Source: a virus. From it: DNA of 28,921 bases. The DNA lies in IMG/VR virus record IMGVR_UViG_3300044733_002847, positions 1-28,921 of that record, one strand, 5' to 3'. Made by a program: the position numbers and the translations under genes. Below the pieces are notes generated by a model. That model saw only the letters and a list, made by a program, of their open reading frames with translations. It did no database searches and was not told where the DNA came from. Shown here one piece after another: positions 21,361 through 28,726 of the stretch (position 1 is the stretch's first letter; every line of letters starts with the position of its first letter).

Positions 21361-22553
21361 TTTCTATTTTCCTTTTTATTTTTGTAAGCAAACCTTATCG
21401 GTGAAGGGTTAGACACTTCGGTTCCTTCAACAAACTTATTTCCTATTGTAATCCATTTCTTTTTCTTTTCCAAGTGACAGTCTCCGCATCCAACACCAGA
21501 CGCATTAGCTCTTTCACATGTATACGGTCTGCCGCCGATTCCTAATTGTCTTCTTCTTATCCAGTCATTTATGTGGCTTGTTGATTTCTCATAATTAAAA
21601 TCATCACATAAACTCAGTATGCTATATAGAAACTTGATTGATTCTTCATTGTAAGTTAGGATTGAACACAGAAAGAGTCTTGATTCATGATCAAGTTTGC
21701 GATTCTTTTTTGCATTTTCTATGTGTCTACCGATTGCTGGACAGTGTTCTAGTAATTCTTTTTCTGTAAATACTCTTTCTGTTTCTGTTAGAGTTTTGAA
21801 AGCAGAAGAACCTTTTTTATTAAAGTAATCTAAAAAATCTTTTGATCTTTGCTTATCAATTTCCATATCATAGGTAAACTGTCTAAACCATTCATTAGCT
21901 TTTAAATTGAATTCCTGTTCCTGAACGGTGTTGTCAGCCTTAGATCTACAATATGATTTAATATCTTCTAGGTTAGAAAACAATATATCTTTTGGTATTA
22001 GATTTTTATACAGACCAGTCTCTTGGTGTTTAGAGCCAGGGTATCTCCACATTCTTCTTGCGTCATATACGCTAAAGTCTATTGACTCTATGTTTAGAGT
22101 TGATTTAATCTTAGTTGCAATATATCTAAAGATATTTGGCAATGCGTTAGACGGATTTATGCCCAGTGCTATTGATTCACATTCAATATGGAATCCCTTT
22201 TTACCAGTAAAATATACCAGCAAAGATTTTTCTGGTATATTTTTTTCTAAATAATTATATAATTTTTTACATTCTTCCCAAGATTTATCTGGATCAGGAT
22301 TGTCTAAGTCAAAATACAGTGAACCAAGTCTTATCGCTTCGTTGATATCGGTAGAGTTATAGTGCCAAATAGACGTGTATATGCCAGTGTTATCGTATTT
22401 ATTGCAGTATTCTTCCATGTCATATATAGAAGTAAACCTAGGATTGTCCCCATCCTTATCTCTAATAATTCTAGATAAGGAGGGAACATGCTTCGCGGTT
22501 TCTACCAGATTCCATGAGCTTAAATACTTTGTTGGATCATTTGGGATTTTCAT
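21357..22553 (-). CDS. Archaeo-eukaryotic-type (AEP) DNA primase
   Basis: 398-residue primase. The catalytic pair D82/D84 is in LYFDLDNPD, the FTGKKGFHIE motif (115-124) gives the phosphate-binding Gly/His, and the third metal acid is in DFSVYDARRMWRYPGSKH (159-176), all in AEP order. The C-terminal third is helical and ends in a cysteine cluster (C-ERANASGVGC-GDC) that may bind zinc or an iron-sulfur cluster. It makes primers for the DnaE polymerase next door. An AEP primase in place of DnaG is common in phages with a separate DnaB-like helicase. AGGAGGG-type signals are absent. The start overlaps the 55-residue gene (ATGA). Confidence 0.87.
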   Translation of the reverse strand: MKIPNDPTKYLSSWNLVETAKHVPSLSRIIRDKDGDNPRFTSIYDMEEYCNKYDNTGIYTSIWHYNSTDINEAIRLGSLYFDLDNPDPDKSWEECKKLYNYLEKNIPEKSLLVYFTGKKGFHIECESIALGINPSNALPNIFRYIATKIKSTLNIESIDFSVYDARRMWRYPGSKHQETGLYKNLIPKDILFSNLEDIKSYCRSKADNTVQEQEFNLKANEWFRQFTYDMEIDKQRSKDFLDYFNKKGSSAFKTLTETERVFTEKELLEHCPAIGRHIENAKKNRKLDHESRLFLCSILTYNEESIKFLYSILSLCDDFNYEKSTSHINDWIRRRQLGIGGRPYTCERANASGVGCGDCHLEKKKKWITIGNKFVEGTEVSNPSPIRFAYKNKKENRK

Positions 22554-22717
22554 AATATCTTTTTTTTGTTTTCTTTATTATTTATATTACAAATAACTAT
22601 CTTATTTTTGCTGCTCATCAAGCTGCTATTAGTTCTGTAGTAAACAGACTCTGATATAAGATATTCTAAATGATTTAGAAGATGGTTTCTTCTTTTAATT
22701 CTTTGTTCTGGTTCCAT
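22550..22717 (-). CDS. 55-residue basic protein between HD hydrolase and primase
   Basis: A short frame fills the 141-base gap: MEPEQRIKRRNHLLNHLEYL, SESVYYRTNSS, then a lysine/asparagine-rich tail. GGAG stands six bases before the ATG. It overlaps the HD gene by 23 bases and the primase start as ATGA, which supports real coupled translation. Function unknown. Confidence 0.65.
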   Translation of the reverse strand: MEPEQRIKRRNHLLNHLEYLISESVYYRTNSSLMSSKNKIVICNINNKENKKKIL

Positions 22718-23384
22718 CTTTTCTCCATATTGGATTTATCAAATCGCTATCTTCTATTATACTATGTATTTTAGAGGCAACGTTGTCCGCAATATGAACA
22801 ATATAATCTAGATATGTTATTGGATATGTCTCAGGAACTGGCGACCATGGCCCCAGATGACATCTAACTAATCTCAATATTGATTGAACGATATCTTCAG
22901 ACAAATACAGCGTAGAAGATTCTAGCTCTGATGCAAATTGTTTATCGCTCTTCTGACAATTTGAAACAAATTTTCCAACAGTATATGGATGCATAGGGTC
23001 GTATTCGAATGTGTCTGTATCCTTATTCTTTATACCCTTGCAGACGTCGTGTAGTAGACTTGCTGATATAACTATGTCTCTTTCTTCAAGAGAAAGATTA
23101 TATGATTCACAAAGCACATTTGCTATTCTTACCACTCTCTTTGTATGAAGAGCATTACCGCCCTCGCCATGCTCATCTGCTGGGTGATATTTTCCGCTAA
23201 AACTTGATGGTATCTTCCAAAAGAAATCAGCTTTTATTAAAATAGATCTAACAAAAGACTTTACGCTTTCATCATTAATTAAATTAATTTCATCTAAAAG
23301 AGGAGCTAACATCTCATCTTCAGATGATAATGGACTATCTTCTTTTTGATTTACTAAAATATCATCCAGTATTGATTTACTCAT
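22695..23384 (-). CDS. HD-domain phosphohydrolase
   Basis: 229-residue HD superfamily protein. Metal ligands are visible: H80 (GNALHTKRVVRIA), H112-D113 (SLLHDVCKG), H132 (MHPYTVGKFV), a further CHLGPW histidine and the closing HIADNVAS Asp. Such enzymes hydrolyse nucleotides, cyclic nucleotides or short RNAs. It is placed in the replication block next to the primase and the degenerate RecB-like protein, with a one-base overlap to the latter. Nucleotide pool adjustment or removal of a host signalling nucleotide are both possible; the sequence does not decide. Confidence 0.8.
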   Translation of the reverse strand: MSKSILDDILVNQKEDSPLSSEDEMLAPLLDEINLINDESVKSFVRSILIKADFFWKIPSSFSGKYHPADEHGEGGNALHTKRVVRIANVLCESYNLSLEERDIVISASLLHDVCKGIKNKDTDTFEYDPMHPYTVGKFVSNCQKSDKQFASELESSTLYLSEDIVQSILRLVRCHLGPWSPVPETYPITYLDYIVHIADNVASKIHSIIEDSDLINPIWRKDGTRTKN

Positions 23385-24172
23385 TATTGATTATCCTTTT
23401 TCCATCCGGTCCATTTTGAGCATGGGTCGTCAAAAGGACATTTTTTACAATAGGGTATTAGCCCTCTTTTAGGGGCAAATATTTCAGTACCATGTAGCTT
23501 TTCGTACCACAATTCCAAGTTACTGATATCAGAGTCTGATATAACAAATTCAGAAAAGTTTAAATTCTGACTCATCATGTCTATCATTCCGAACTTTACT
23601 TCAGACATTCTTTCTGGGTGTCTTGTTTCAAAGCCCTTATACAAAGTAGCAAAATCAATCTTGTATTGATCTCTATTACTTTGCTTATAATTAAACATTA
23701 GTTTAATGACATGAAAAGTTTTATCCTTATATAAAATAACATCAAAAGTATCAGATATATTCTGACCATTTTTTCCTGGCACTAGATAGTCTTCGGCAAT
23801 TGCTACTGGGATATAGGCTGAGTCACTGTAGGTTTCGTAGAACATTAATAGCGAAGCTGCCGCTTTTGATGTGAGACTAGCTATATTTCCATATACAGTT
23901 TCATGTTGTTCTGTGACAATGTCATATGAGGTTGTATCTTTTGGAAACCACATCTTCTCCCACCTATTTAATAGTGCTGAGTAAGATGGTACAATTCCAG
24001 ATTGTTTTTTAAAGAAAAAGAAATAAATAATATTCTTTATTGTGTTTTCAAATTTATCTGTATAGATATCTCTTGAGTATATTTTTTCTGGCATCTTTTC
24101 CGCATGCCTATAGTCATATAGTCTTTCGCATATCTGGAAATCTTTTAAGCCATCTACTGTAATATTTGTCAT
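23384..24172 (-). CDS. RecB/Cas4-like protein with degenerate active site
   Basis: 262-residue protein. It shares the layout of the frameshifted nuclease at 16267..17065: an N-terminal DFQICERLYDYR helix with C15, a central beta core (SDTFDVILYKDKTFHVIKLMF), and C-terminal cysteines C242, C245 and C251 (CKKCPFDDPC), consistent with a four-cysteine iron-sulfur cluster. The D-E/D-x-K catalytic motif appears lost: HVIKLMF stands where an active enzyme would have an acidic-x-Lys strand, and no RecB His or QxxxY is evident. It may be a structural partner of the active paralogue, as AddB-like pairs are. It overlaps the helicase stop by one base. Confidence 0.65.
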   Translation of the reverse strand: MTNITVDGLKDFQICERLYDYRHAEKMPEKIYSRDIYTDKFENTIKNIIYFFFFKKQSGIVPSYSALLNRWEKMWFPKDTTSYDIVTEQHETVYGNIASLTSKAAASLLMFYETYSDSAYIPVAIAEDYLVPGKNGQNISDTFDVILYKDKTFHVIKLMFNYKQSNRDQYKIDFATLYKGFETRHPERMSEVKFGMIDMMSQNLNFSEFVISDSDISNLELWYEKLHGTEIFAPKRGLIPYCKKCPFDDPCSKWTGWKKDNQ

Positions 24173-25635
24173 TAGTGAAAATCCTTACCGCTTAACAATT
24201 CGTCTAGCAGTGAGTCGGATGAAGTATATGAGTCATCAGTTACTGGCTCATATTCTTCATATGTTTTTTTATAATCAATATACTTTACTAGTGGTGGATC
24301 ATATAGGAATGATGAACCAGTAATTCTATTTTTTGGTATCTGTAATTGCATGATGTTTTCATCTTCTGTATCATCATCAGTTGCTAGTCTTTTTTCTGTC
24401 AAGAATATAGTCACTGCACACTTCTGCTGAATGGTTAATGATCCACCAGTGTCCGACTGCTGAACTACTTCACGCTTTTCCTTCATTCGGTTTGCGTTTT
24501 CTTGAGCTGTAATAATTAAGGCGCAGTTCATATCTCTAGCAAGTTTTTCTAAGCGAACCATCATCTCCTCAAATTCACCCCATCTTGGTTTACCCTTACC
24601 TCTGGTAAACATTGATTGTATCGTATCTATAATTACAACATCTGGCATCATGGAATTCTGACCTATTATATCTCTTAGCCAAAACTCTAAGTCTTCAAAG
24701 TACGGGGTGTCTGGGTCATGTCTAACCATCAATCTATCTCCCCAGCTAGATAGCTTTGCCTTAAAGATTTCTAGATATTTAGATTTTTCTTCCTCAGACC
24801 ACTTTGAAGATTCTGAATATACATTCTTTTCAATTATTTGAGTCATAAGAATTCTTTCCCAGTGACCAATTGCTTCTTCAAAGTTTACATATAAAACCCT
24901 ATAACCATTATCTAGCCAGTTGTTTGCTAGGCACTTAGCAAAGGTGCTCTTTCCCTTGCCTGAAGCTGCGATGATAGCATGTACTGCACCCCTAAAGAAG
25001 CCACCGCTATTAGTGTAACCCATAGCCCTATTGAGGGCCTTGAATTGTGTCGGCAAGAAGTTAGGAATATCTAAAAGTGAATCAACTCTTTCTATGATTT
25101 GAAGTCCAGTTGTTACTTTATCTAGAGGATTATACTTAATTTGATTTTCAAGTTCTCTAATCTCAGAAGTAAGAGTTTGAACACGCGCAATATCTTCTTC
25201 TGTTTTAAGACCTTTTTGTGTGAGAATATTTTGAAGCTCTTGCAGATAGTTAATCTGTTTTCTTTTGTTTGCTTTATGCTTGACCAATTCTGCTATAGCG
25301 TCTGGACTAGATAGATCTAAAGTATTTAGTATGTCTAACATTATTGTGACGCCAGCGTTGCCACCTAAGGCTTCATAGATATCTGAATCACTTTGTAGCC
25401 AAGACTTAAAGGCTATTGGGTCAACAACTTTTAAGTTAGTTGCCTTATAAAAAGATAAAAGGGCAACATAAAATTCATTGATTCCTTTTTCTCCATGAAT
25501 AGTTCCAACAATTTCTTCTGGAAGATTGTCATAGAAATACGAAATAGCACCCTCTTCCCTAATGGAGAGAGCAAATATCTGATACTCTAAAGGTACAGAA
25601 TCTTTATTTATTTCGTTTGTTGTTTCCACTGTCAT
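24172..25635 (-). CDS. DnaB-like replicative helicase
   Basis: 487-residue RecA-fold helicase. Residues 1-170 form a helical N-terminal domain with a coiled linker (ELQNILTQKGLKTEED...). Then come the Walker A motif ASGKGKST (224-231), VNFEEAIGHW, the Walker B strand PDVVIIDTIQSMF, and an ITAQENANR motif III followed by an IPKNRITGS C-terminal strand with the arginine finger region. It unwinds DNA at the phage fork with the AEP primase and DnaE. The start overlaps the HTH-endonuclease gene by 32 bases. The family is secure; loader dependence is not visible. Confidence 0.88.
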   Translation of the reverse strand: MTVETTNEINKDSVPLEYQIFALSIREEGAISYFYDNLPEEIVGTIHGEKGINEFYVALLSFYKATNLKVVDPIAFKSWLQSDSDIYEALGGNAGVTIMLDILNTLDLSSPDAIAELVKHKANKRKQINYLQELQNILTQKGLKTEEDIARVQTLTSEIRELENQIKYNPLDKVTTGLQIIERVDSLLDIPNFLPTQFKALNRAMGYTNSGGFFRGAVHAIIAASGKGKSTFAKCLANNWLDNGYRVLYVNFEEAIGHWERILMTQIIEKNVYSESSKWSEEEKSKYLEIFKAKLSSWGDRLMVRHDPDTPYFEDLEFWLRDIIGQNSMMPDVVIIDTIQSMFTRGKGKPRWGEFEEMMVRLEKLARDMNCALIITAQENANRMKEKREVVQQSDTGGSLTIQQKCAVTIFLTEKRLATDDDTEDENIMQLQIPKNRITGSSFLYDPPLVKYIDYKKTYEEYEPVTDDSYTSSDSLLDELLSGKDFH

Positions 25636-26260
25636 TTCTTTTTTCTTTTGCCAATCTGTATGCTTTTTTTCTGTACTCAGAATTTTTCTTTTTAACCATC
25701 TTATAAGCTGTTGTATCTACAACGCTTCTTTTTGGTTTATCCTTAGGAAGATATGGACTGTGTCTAATGGCTTCCATCATTCTTTCAAAGACTGACTCTT
25801 CTGTTAGCTTATCATTATACCTAAAAACGATAAGAGCTATACCATTTTGCTTGCATAACTCCATTTTTTTATTGTCTCTCTCAAGAGCTTCTTCGAATTC
25901 ATACTTTGAATCGAAGAATCTTTGAGTATAAAAAAAATGTTGTCTGCCATGATACTCAGCAGCTATCTGATATTTTGGACAGTAAACATCTAACTTAAGT
26001 CGATCACCAATGTGAAACTCGTTAACTATTTTTTCTCCAGGAAGAAGCTTCTGCATGATTGCAGTTAGAGCAGTTTGTCCTCTAGACATTTTTTTCTTAG
26101 AGTTCTTTAACCAACTCAAGCCGAGTCTATTTATTTCTTTGTTTAACTTGTTTATAGTCCATCCAAGTTCCTTGGCTATCTCAGCCAAGGACATGGACGT
26201 ATCAAATAATAAATCGGTTAAGTGTTCTACTTCTTCTCTATCATGGAAACTATTAGGCAT
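25604..26260 (-). CDS. HTH plus Vsr/DUF559-like endonuclease
   Basis: 218-residue protein. The first 50 residues form a helix-turn-helix (SLAEIAKELGWTINKLNKEI). The middle is a Vsr/DUF559-type PD-(D/E)XK domain: NEFHIGDRLKLDVYCP with D91, AAEYHGRQHF with E102 and H108, ERDNKKMELCKQNGIALIVFRY. A lysine-rich C-terminus follows. Such fusions occur in phage recombination endonucleases and in homing-type nucleases. It overlaps the helicase gene at its 3' end and the GT-D-like gene at its start. Its role may be resolving or nicking replication intermediates. A free-standing homing enzyme is the alternative. Confidence 0.75.
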   Translation of the reverse strand: MPNSFHDREEVEHLTDLLFDTSMSLAEIAKELGWTINKLNKEINRLGLSWLKNSKKKMSRGQTALTAIMQKLLPGEKIVNEFHIGDRLKLDVYCPKYQIAAEYHGRQHFFYTQRFFDSKYEFEEALERDNKKMELCKQNGIALIVFRYNDKLTEESVFERMMEAIRHSPYLPKDKPKRSVVDTTAYKMVKKKNSEYRKKAYRLAKEKRNDSGNNKRNK

Positions 26261-26906
26261 GTGCTGCTGTTGTAGCTGCCGAGTTTTGATTGTTGTCCTT
26301 GATGAAGTTTAATGTTTTCCCCAGGTCTATAATAGACATATTTAATTCGTTCCATATCTTATGAGATAGAGCAAGCCCTAATGAGCTGCAATCTAACAGG
26401 CAGTATTGAACTTTGTTATTTAACTTTGCTATATCATTAAAGATTTCTTCGTGTCTCTTATACATATTTCCATATGAAATATTAATAACATTGTCTTTTA
26501 ATCCAAGAACGTTTGAAACTCTTTTTTGGTCATGCAAAGAAACGACCACTGATGGAGTATTTCTAATGTAAAAAGAAATGATAGAATCAAATACATCCTT
26601 ATTGTTTTCAAAGTAGTATTCAAAAACATTTGGAGAATGATAGTAAGTTTCCTTATTCAATCCAATTGCCGCATGTTTTCCTTCAGATATTTCTTTCATT
26701 AAATCATAGGAAACATTTTTCATAACTCTATTTCCAGAAATATTAATAGAATTAATTATTTCTTTAGAGATATTTGGAGCAAAAGACTTTTCGCTCTTTT
26801 TATTTAATCCTATAATTGAAGATTTTGATATATTAATAAAAGCAAATTTTTGATTGCTGTTCATCAAACTGGTTAATTGAATAAGGGATTTGTTTACGTT
26901 TTTCAT
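26253..26906 (-). CDS. Possible GT-D-fold-like protein
   Basis: 217-residue protein, not securely recognised. The end (VQYCLLDCSSLGLALSHKIW, then MSIIDLGKTLNFI) recalls the GT-D glycosyltransferase fold, where a hydrophobic strand with a small-residue turn is followed by an IDLG motif. The N-terminal KFAFINISKSSIIGLN would be the equivalent of the first strand. Neighbouring GT2 gene (10 bases away) supports a sugar-related role. An unusual feature is a serine-rich, uncharged stretch at residues 23-55. Treat the fold as a hypothesis. Confidence 0.45.
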   Translation of the reverse strand: MKNVNKSLIQLTSLMNSNQKFAFINISKSSIIGLNKKSEKSFAPNISKEIINSINISGNRVMKNVSYDLMKEISEGKHAAIGLNKETYYHSPNVFEYYFENNKDVFDSIISFYIRNTPSVVVSLHDQKRVSNVLGLKDNVINISYGNMYKRHEEIFNDIAKLNNKVQYCLLDCSSLGLALSHKIWNELNMSIIDLGKTLNFIKDNNQNSAATTAAHA

Positions 26907-26915
26907 ATTTGTTCC

Positions 26916-27629
26916 TTAAAGTCCAAAGTTTCCCCAGTTAATCAATACTGGAGATTCATCTAATATAGAATTAATGTGAGATAAATTATGATACTTTCCA
27001 CCATCTATTTGAGAGTATCTTTCATATTTCTTTTGCTTATCTTGATCAAAGATGTAACCAAGGTGCTGCATCACTAGCCCTGAATTTACCCAAAAGTTTC
27101 TTCTCTTGATCCATTCAGATACATATGTTGGCTCAGACCCACAAGCTAAAGCTCTATCTACAAATTGTCCACCTGATATAAATCTAAATATTCTTGAGCT
27201 ATTATTTGGCGCCCAAAGCTTATCTACTCTATATGCTGTTTCATTCCACATGTGGTAAAATCTTACATTTACAACATCTTTTTCCGAAGAATTTAATACT
27301 GTTCTTATGTCTGGGGAATTAAGATTATCTAAACTGTAGAGCATTTCATCGCAATCTATAGCAATGATCCAGTCCCCTGGATTAGCATGCTTCTCTAGAT
27401 TAGACCAAGCATATGTTCTTAGTCTACCCTCATGCACAGCAAAAGTTGGCTCAGGAGTCTTGTATACGTGAGCATATCCTGCAGCTATTTTTGCGGTATT
27501 GTCCTCTGAACAATCATCAGTGAAAACAATTTCATCAACTTGACTTGATAGTCTTTTTAGAACATCTTCTAAAAATCTACCCTCTTCATTTCTGCCCACC
27601 ATTTGGGCTATTATTCTTTGATTAGACAT
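26916..27629 (-). CDS. Glycosyltransferase family 2
   Basis: 237-residue GT-A enzyme. Motifs are the N-terminal IAQMVGRNEEGRFLEDVL, DEIVFTDDCSEDNTAKIA (nucleotide-binding Asp), a basic HEGRLRTYAW segment and the metal-binding D92-C-D94-E95 (IIAIDCDEM). The acceptor-side half is aromatic-rich (YHMWNETAYRVDKLW). No membrane segment is present, so it is cytosolic. It transfers sugar to an unknown acceptor: phage DNA, virion protein or host glycan. It lies in the replication operon, not with the other glycosyltransferases, which leaves DNA modification open. Confidence 0.87.
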   Translation of the reverse strand: MSNQRIIAQMVGRNEEGRFLEDVLKRLSSQVDEIVFTDDCSEDNTAKIAAGYAHVYKTPEPTFAVHEGRLRTYAWSNLEKHANPGDWIIAIDCDEMLYSLDNLNSPDIRTVLNSSEKDVVNVRFYHMWNETAYRVDKLWAPNNSSRIFRFISGGQFVDRALACGSEPTYVSEWIKRRNFWVNSGLVMQHLGYIFDQDKQKKYERYSQIDGGKYHNLSHINSILDESPVLINWGNFGL

Positions 27630-27646
27630 TTTTGTCCTTAGGTAAA

Positions 27647-27675
27647 GGGGTGGCAGCCAAAATGACTACCACCCC
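27647..27675 (-). terminator. 13-bp hairpin between the small GC-rich gene and GT2
   Basis: The minus strand reads GGGGTGGTAGTCA-TTT-TGGCTGCCACCCC, a 13-bp stem with two G-T pairs, followed by TTTACC. It lies 12 bases past the stop of the 64-residue gene. The T tract is short, so it may be an attenuator or an mRNA-stabilising 3' structure instead of a full stop. Confidence 0.6.
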
Positions 27676-27687
27676 ATCTAATAATTA

Positions 27688-27882
27688 TCAGCCTTCGATT
27701 TGTTCTCTTGCTTCAACTGCTGTGATGCGTTGAACATCAACATCTTTAAACAAGAGCTCTCCACGAGTTCCAGATGCCTTGCGCGAATTGCTAGATGCAA
27801 TCTTCTGCGCCTCAGCTACAGTAGGTGCCTTAACAATTGAGGTTGTAGTAATTGTGAAGTACTTGAATTTATTTTCAGCCAT
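27688..27882 (-). CDS. Small conserved-looking protein, probably highly expressed
   Basis: 64-residue protein: KYFTITTTSIVKAPTVAEAQ is a strand-strand-helix start, followed by RGELLFKDVDVQRITAVEAREQI. The shape is like a small ferredoxin-like or DRBM-like fold. It has GGAAA before its ATG, a GC-richer codon choice than its neighbours, and a hairpin right after its stop, suggesting strong separate expression. I do not recognise its family. Confidence 0.7.
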   Translation of the reverse strand: MAENKFKYFTITTTSIVKAPTVAEAQKIASSNSRKASGTRGELLFKDVDVQRITAVEAREQIEG

Positions 27883-27897
27883 TAGTTTTCCTTTCGG

Positions 27898-28311
27898 CTA
27901 TTTACTTGATGGATATGTATTGCAAATATATTCTACAGCTTCTTCTAATGTATCTGCAAGTTTTGTGGCAAGAAACTTAAGATAAATTCTATGCTGTAAA
28001 TCTTGATGAGCCCAAACAATTATTGGCTGATTATTTAGGTGTGCCCACGTCATTTCAAAGTCTGTGCCTATGTAAGCTCTATAAAGTAATCTGTATTCTA
28101 CTAAAAGAATATCACAACTTTTCTGTAGAAAAAGATTTTTATCTACTATCTCTTTTGGTTCACAATCGTCTTCCTCTAGGGCATAGTCCATTGGGTTAAC
28201 GGCCTTAAATCCTCTGTATTCTAATAGATCCGTGGCTTCATCTCTCCAACTATATTTAAAATCAGATTGAACGTCTTCTATTGCCCCGGATAAAAACACT
28301 CTAGTTTGCAT
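27898..28311 (-). CDS. Nucleoside 2-deoxyribosyltransferase-like protein
   Basis: 137-residue protein. It has VFLSGAI at residues 5-11 (substrate loop), a WRDEATDLLEYRGF helix, VNPMDY, D57-K-N-L (IVDKNLF), SCDILLVEY and the catalytic GTDFEM (G82-M87, with E86). This is the NDT / DUF4406 layout, which exchanges bases on deoxynucleosides or hydrolyses nucleoside monophosphates. It fits phage nucleotide salvage. The start overlaps the MSMEG_6728-like gene by 11 bases. Confidence 0.8.
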   Translation of the reverse strand: MQTRVFLSGAIEDVQSDFKYSWRDEATDLLEYRGFKAVNPMDYALEEDDCEPKEIVDKNLFLQKSCDILLVEYRLLYRAYIGTDFEMTWAHLNNQPIIVWAHQDLQHRIYLKFLATKLADTLEEAVEYICNTYPSSK

Positions 28312-28726
28312 TAACTACCTCTTTAGCTGGCCAATAGTATGGAAGATTAGGATCTTCGTCAAAATATTGGGAATAATATTCATAATCTTTACGCAGTAAA
28401 TTGGATCTATGTGAACGATGAAACTCTTCCAATCCAAACCAGTGCGGCATGACTACAGAATTCATATCAAAGTCTTCTAATAGCATGGTGTTTTTGTAAC
28501 CTCTGCTAATCCACTCTTGAATGGTGTAGTTCTGATAGAGTTGTAGAGCTGATTCATAGCCGGTCCACATAACAGTAACCGGATGATTGCGCCAACCTTT
28601 TGTTGGAGTGCGATCAAGTAAGATGTTTAAGACTTGGAAAGTTTCTACTCGTTGCTTTCCAAGTCTACGATAATCTAATACCCGAACCGATTCCTGCAGA
28701 TCTGCATATGGTAAGAACGTTTGCAT
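28301..28726 (-). CDS. MSMEG_6728-like protein (Pyr_excise-type family)
   Basis: 141-residue protein of the MSMEG_6728 type, which I recall as grouped with the pyrimidine-dimer glycosylase family. Signatures are MQTFLPYADLQESVRVLDYRRLGKQRVE, GWRNHPVTVMWTGYE, and a C-terminal HRSHRSNLLRKDYEYY followed by PYYWP. A DNA repair function is suggested by family name only. It contains the one in-frame CGG (codon 15, GTT-CGG-GTA) that is not at a frameshift. A shift there would hit a stop two codons on. The start overlaps the thermonuclease-like stop (TAATG). Confidence 0.75.
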   Translation of the reverse strand: MQTFLPYADLQESVRVLDYRRLGKQRVETFQVLNILLDRTPTKGWRNHPVTVMWTGYESALQLYQNYTIQEWISRGYKNTMLLEDFDMNSVVMPHWFGLEEFHRSHRSNLLRKDYEYYSQYFDEDPNLPYYWPAKEVVNAN

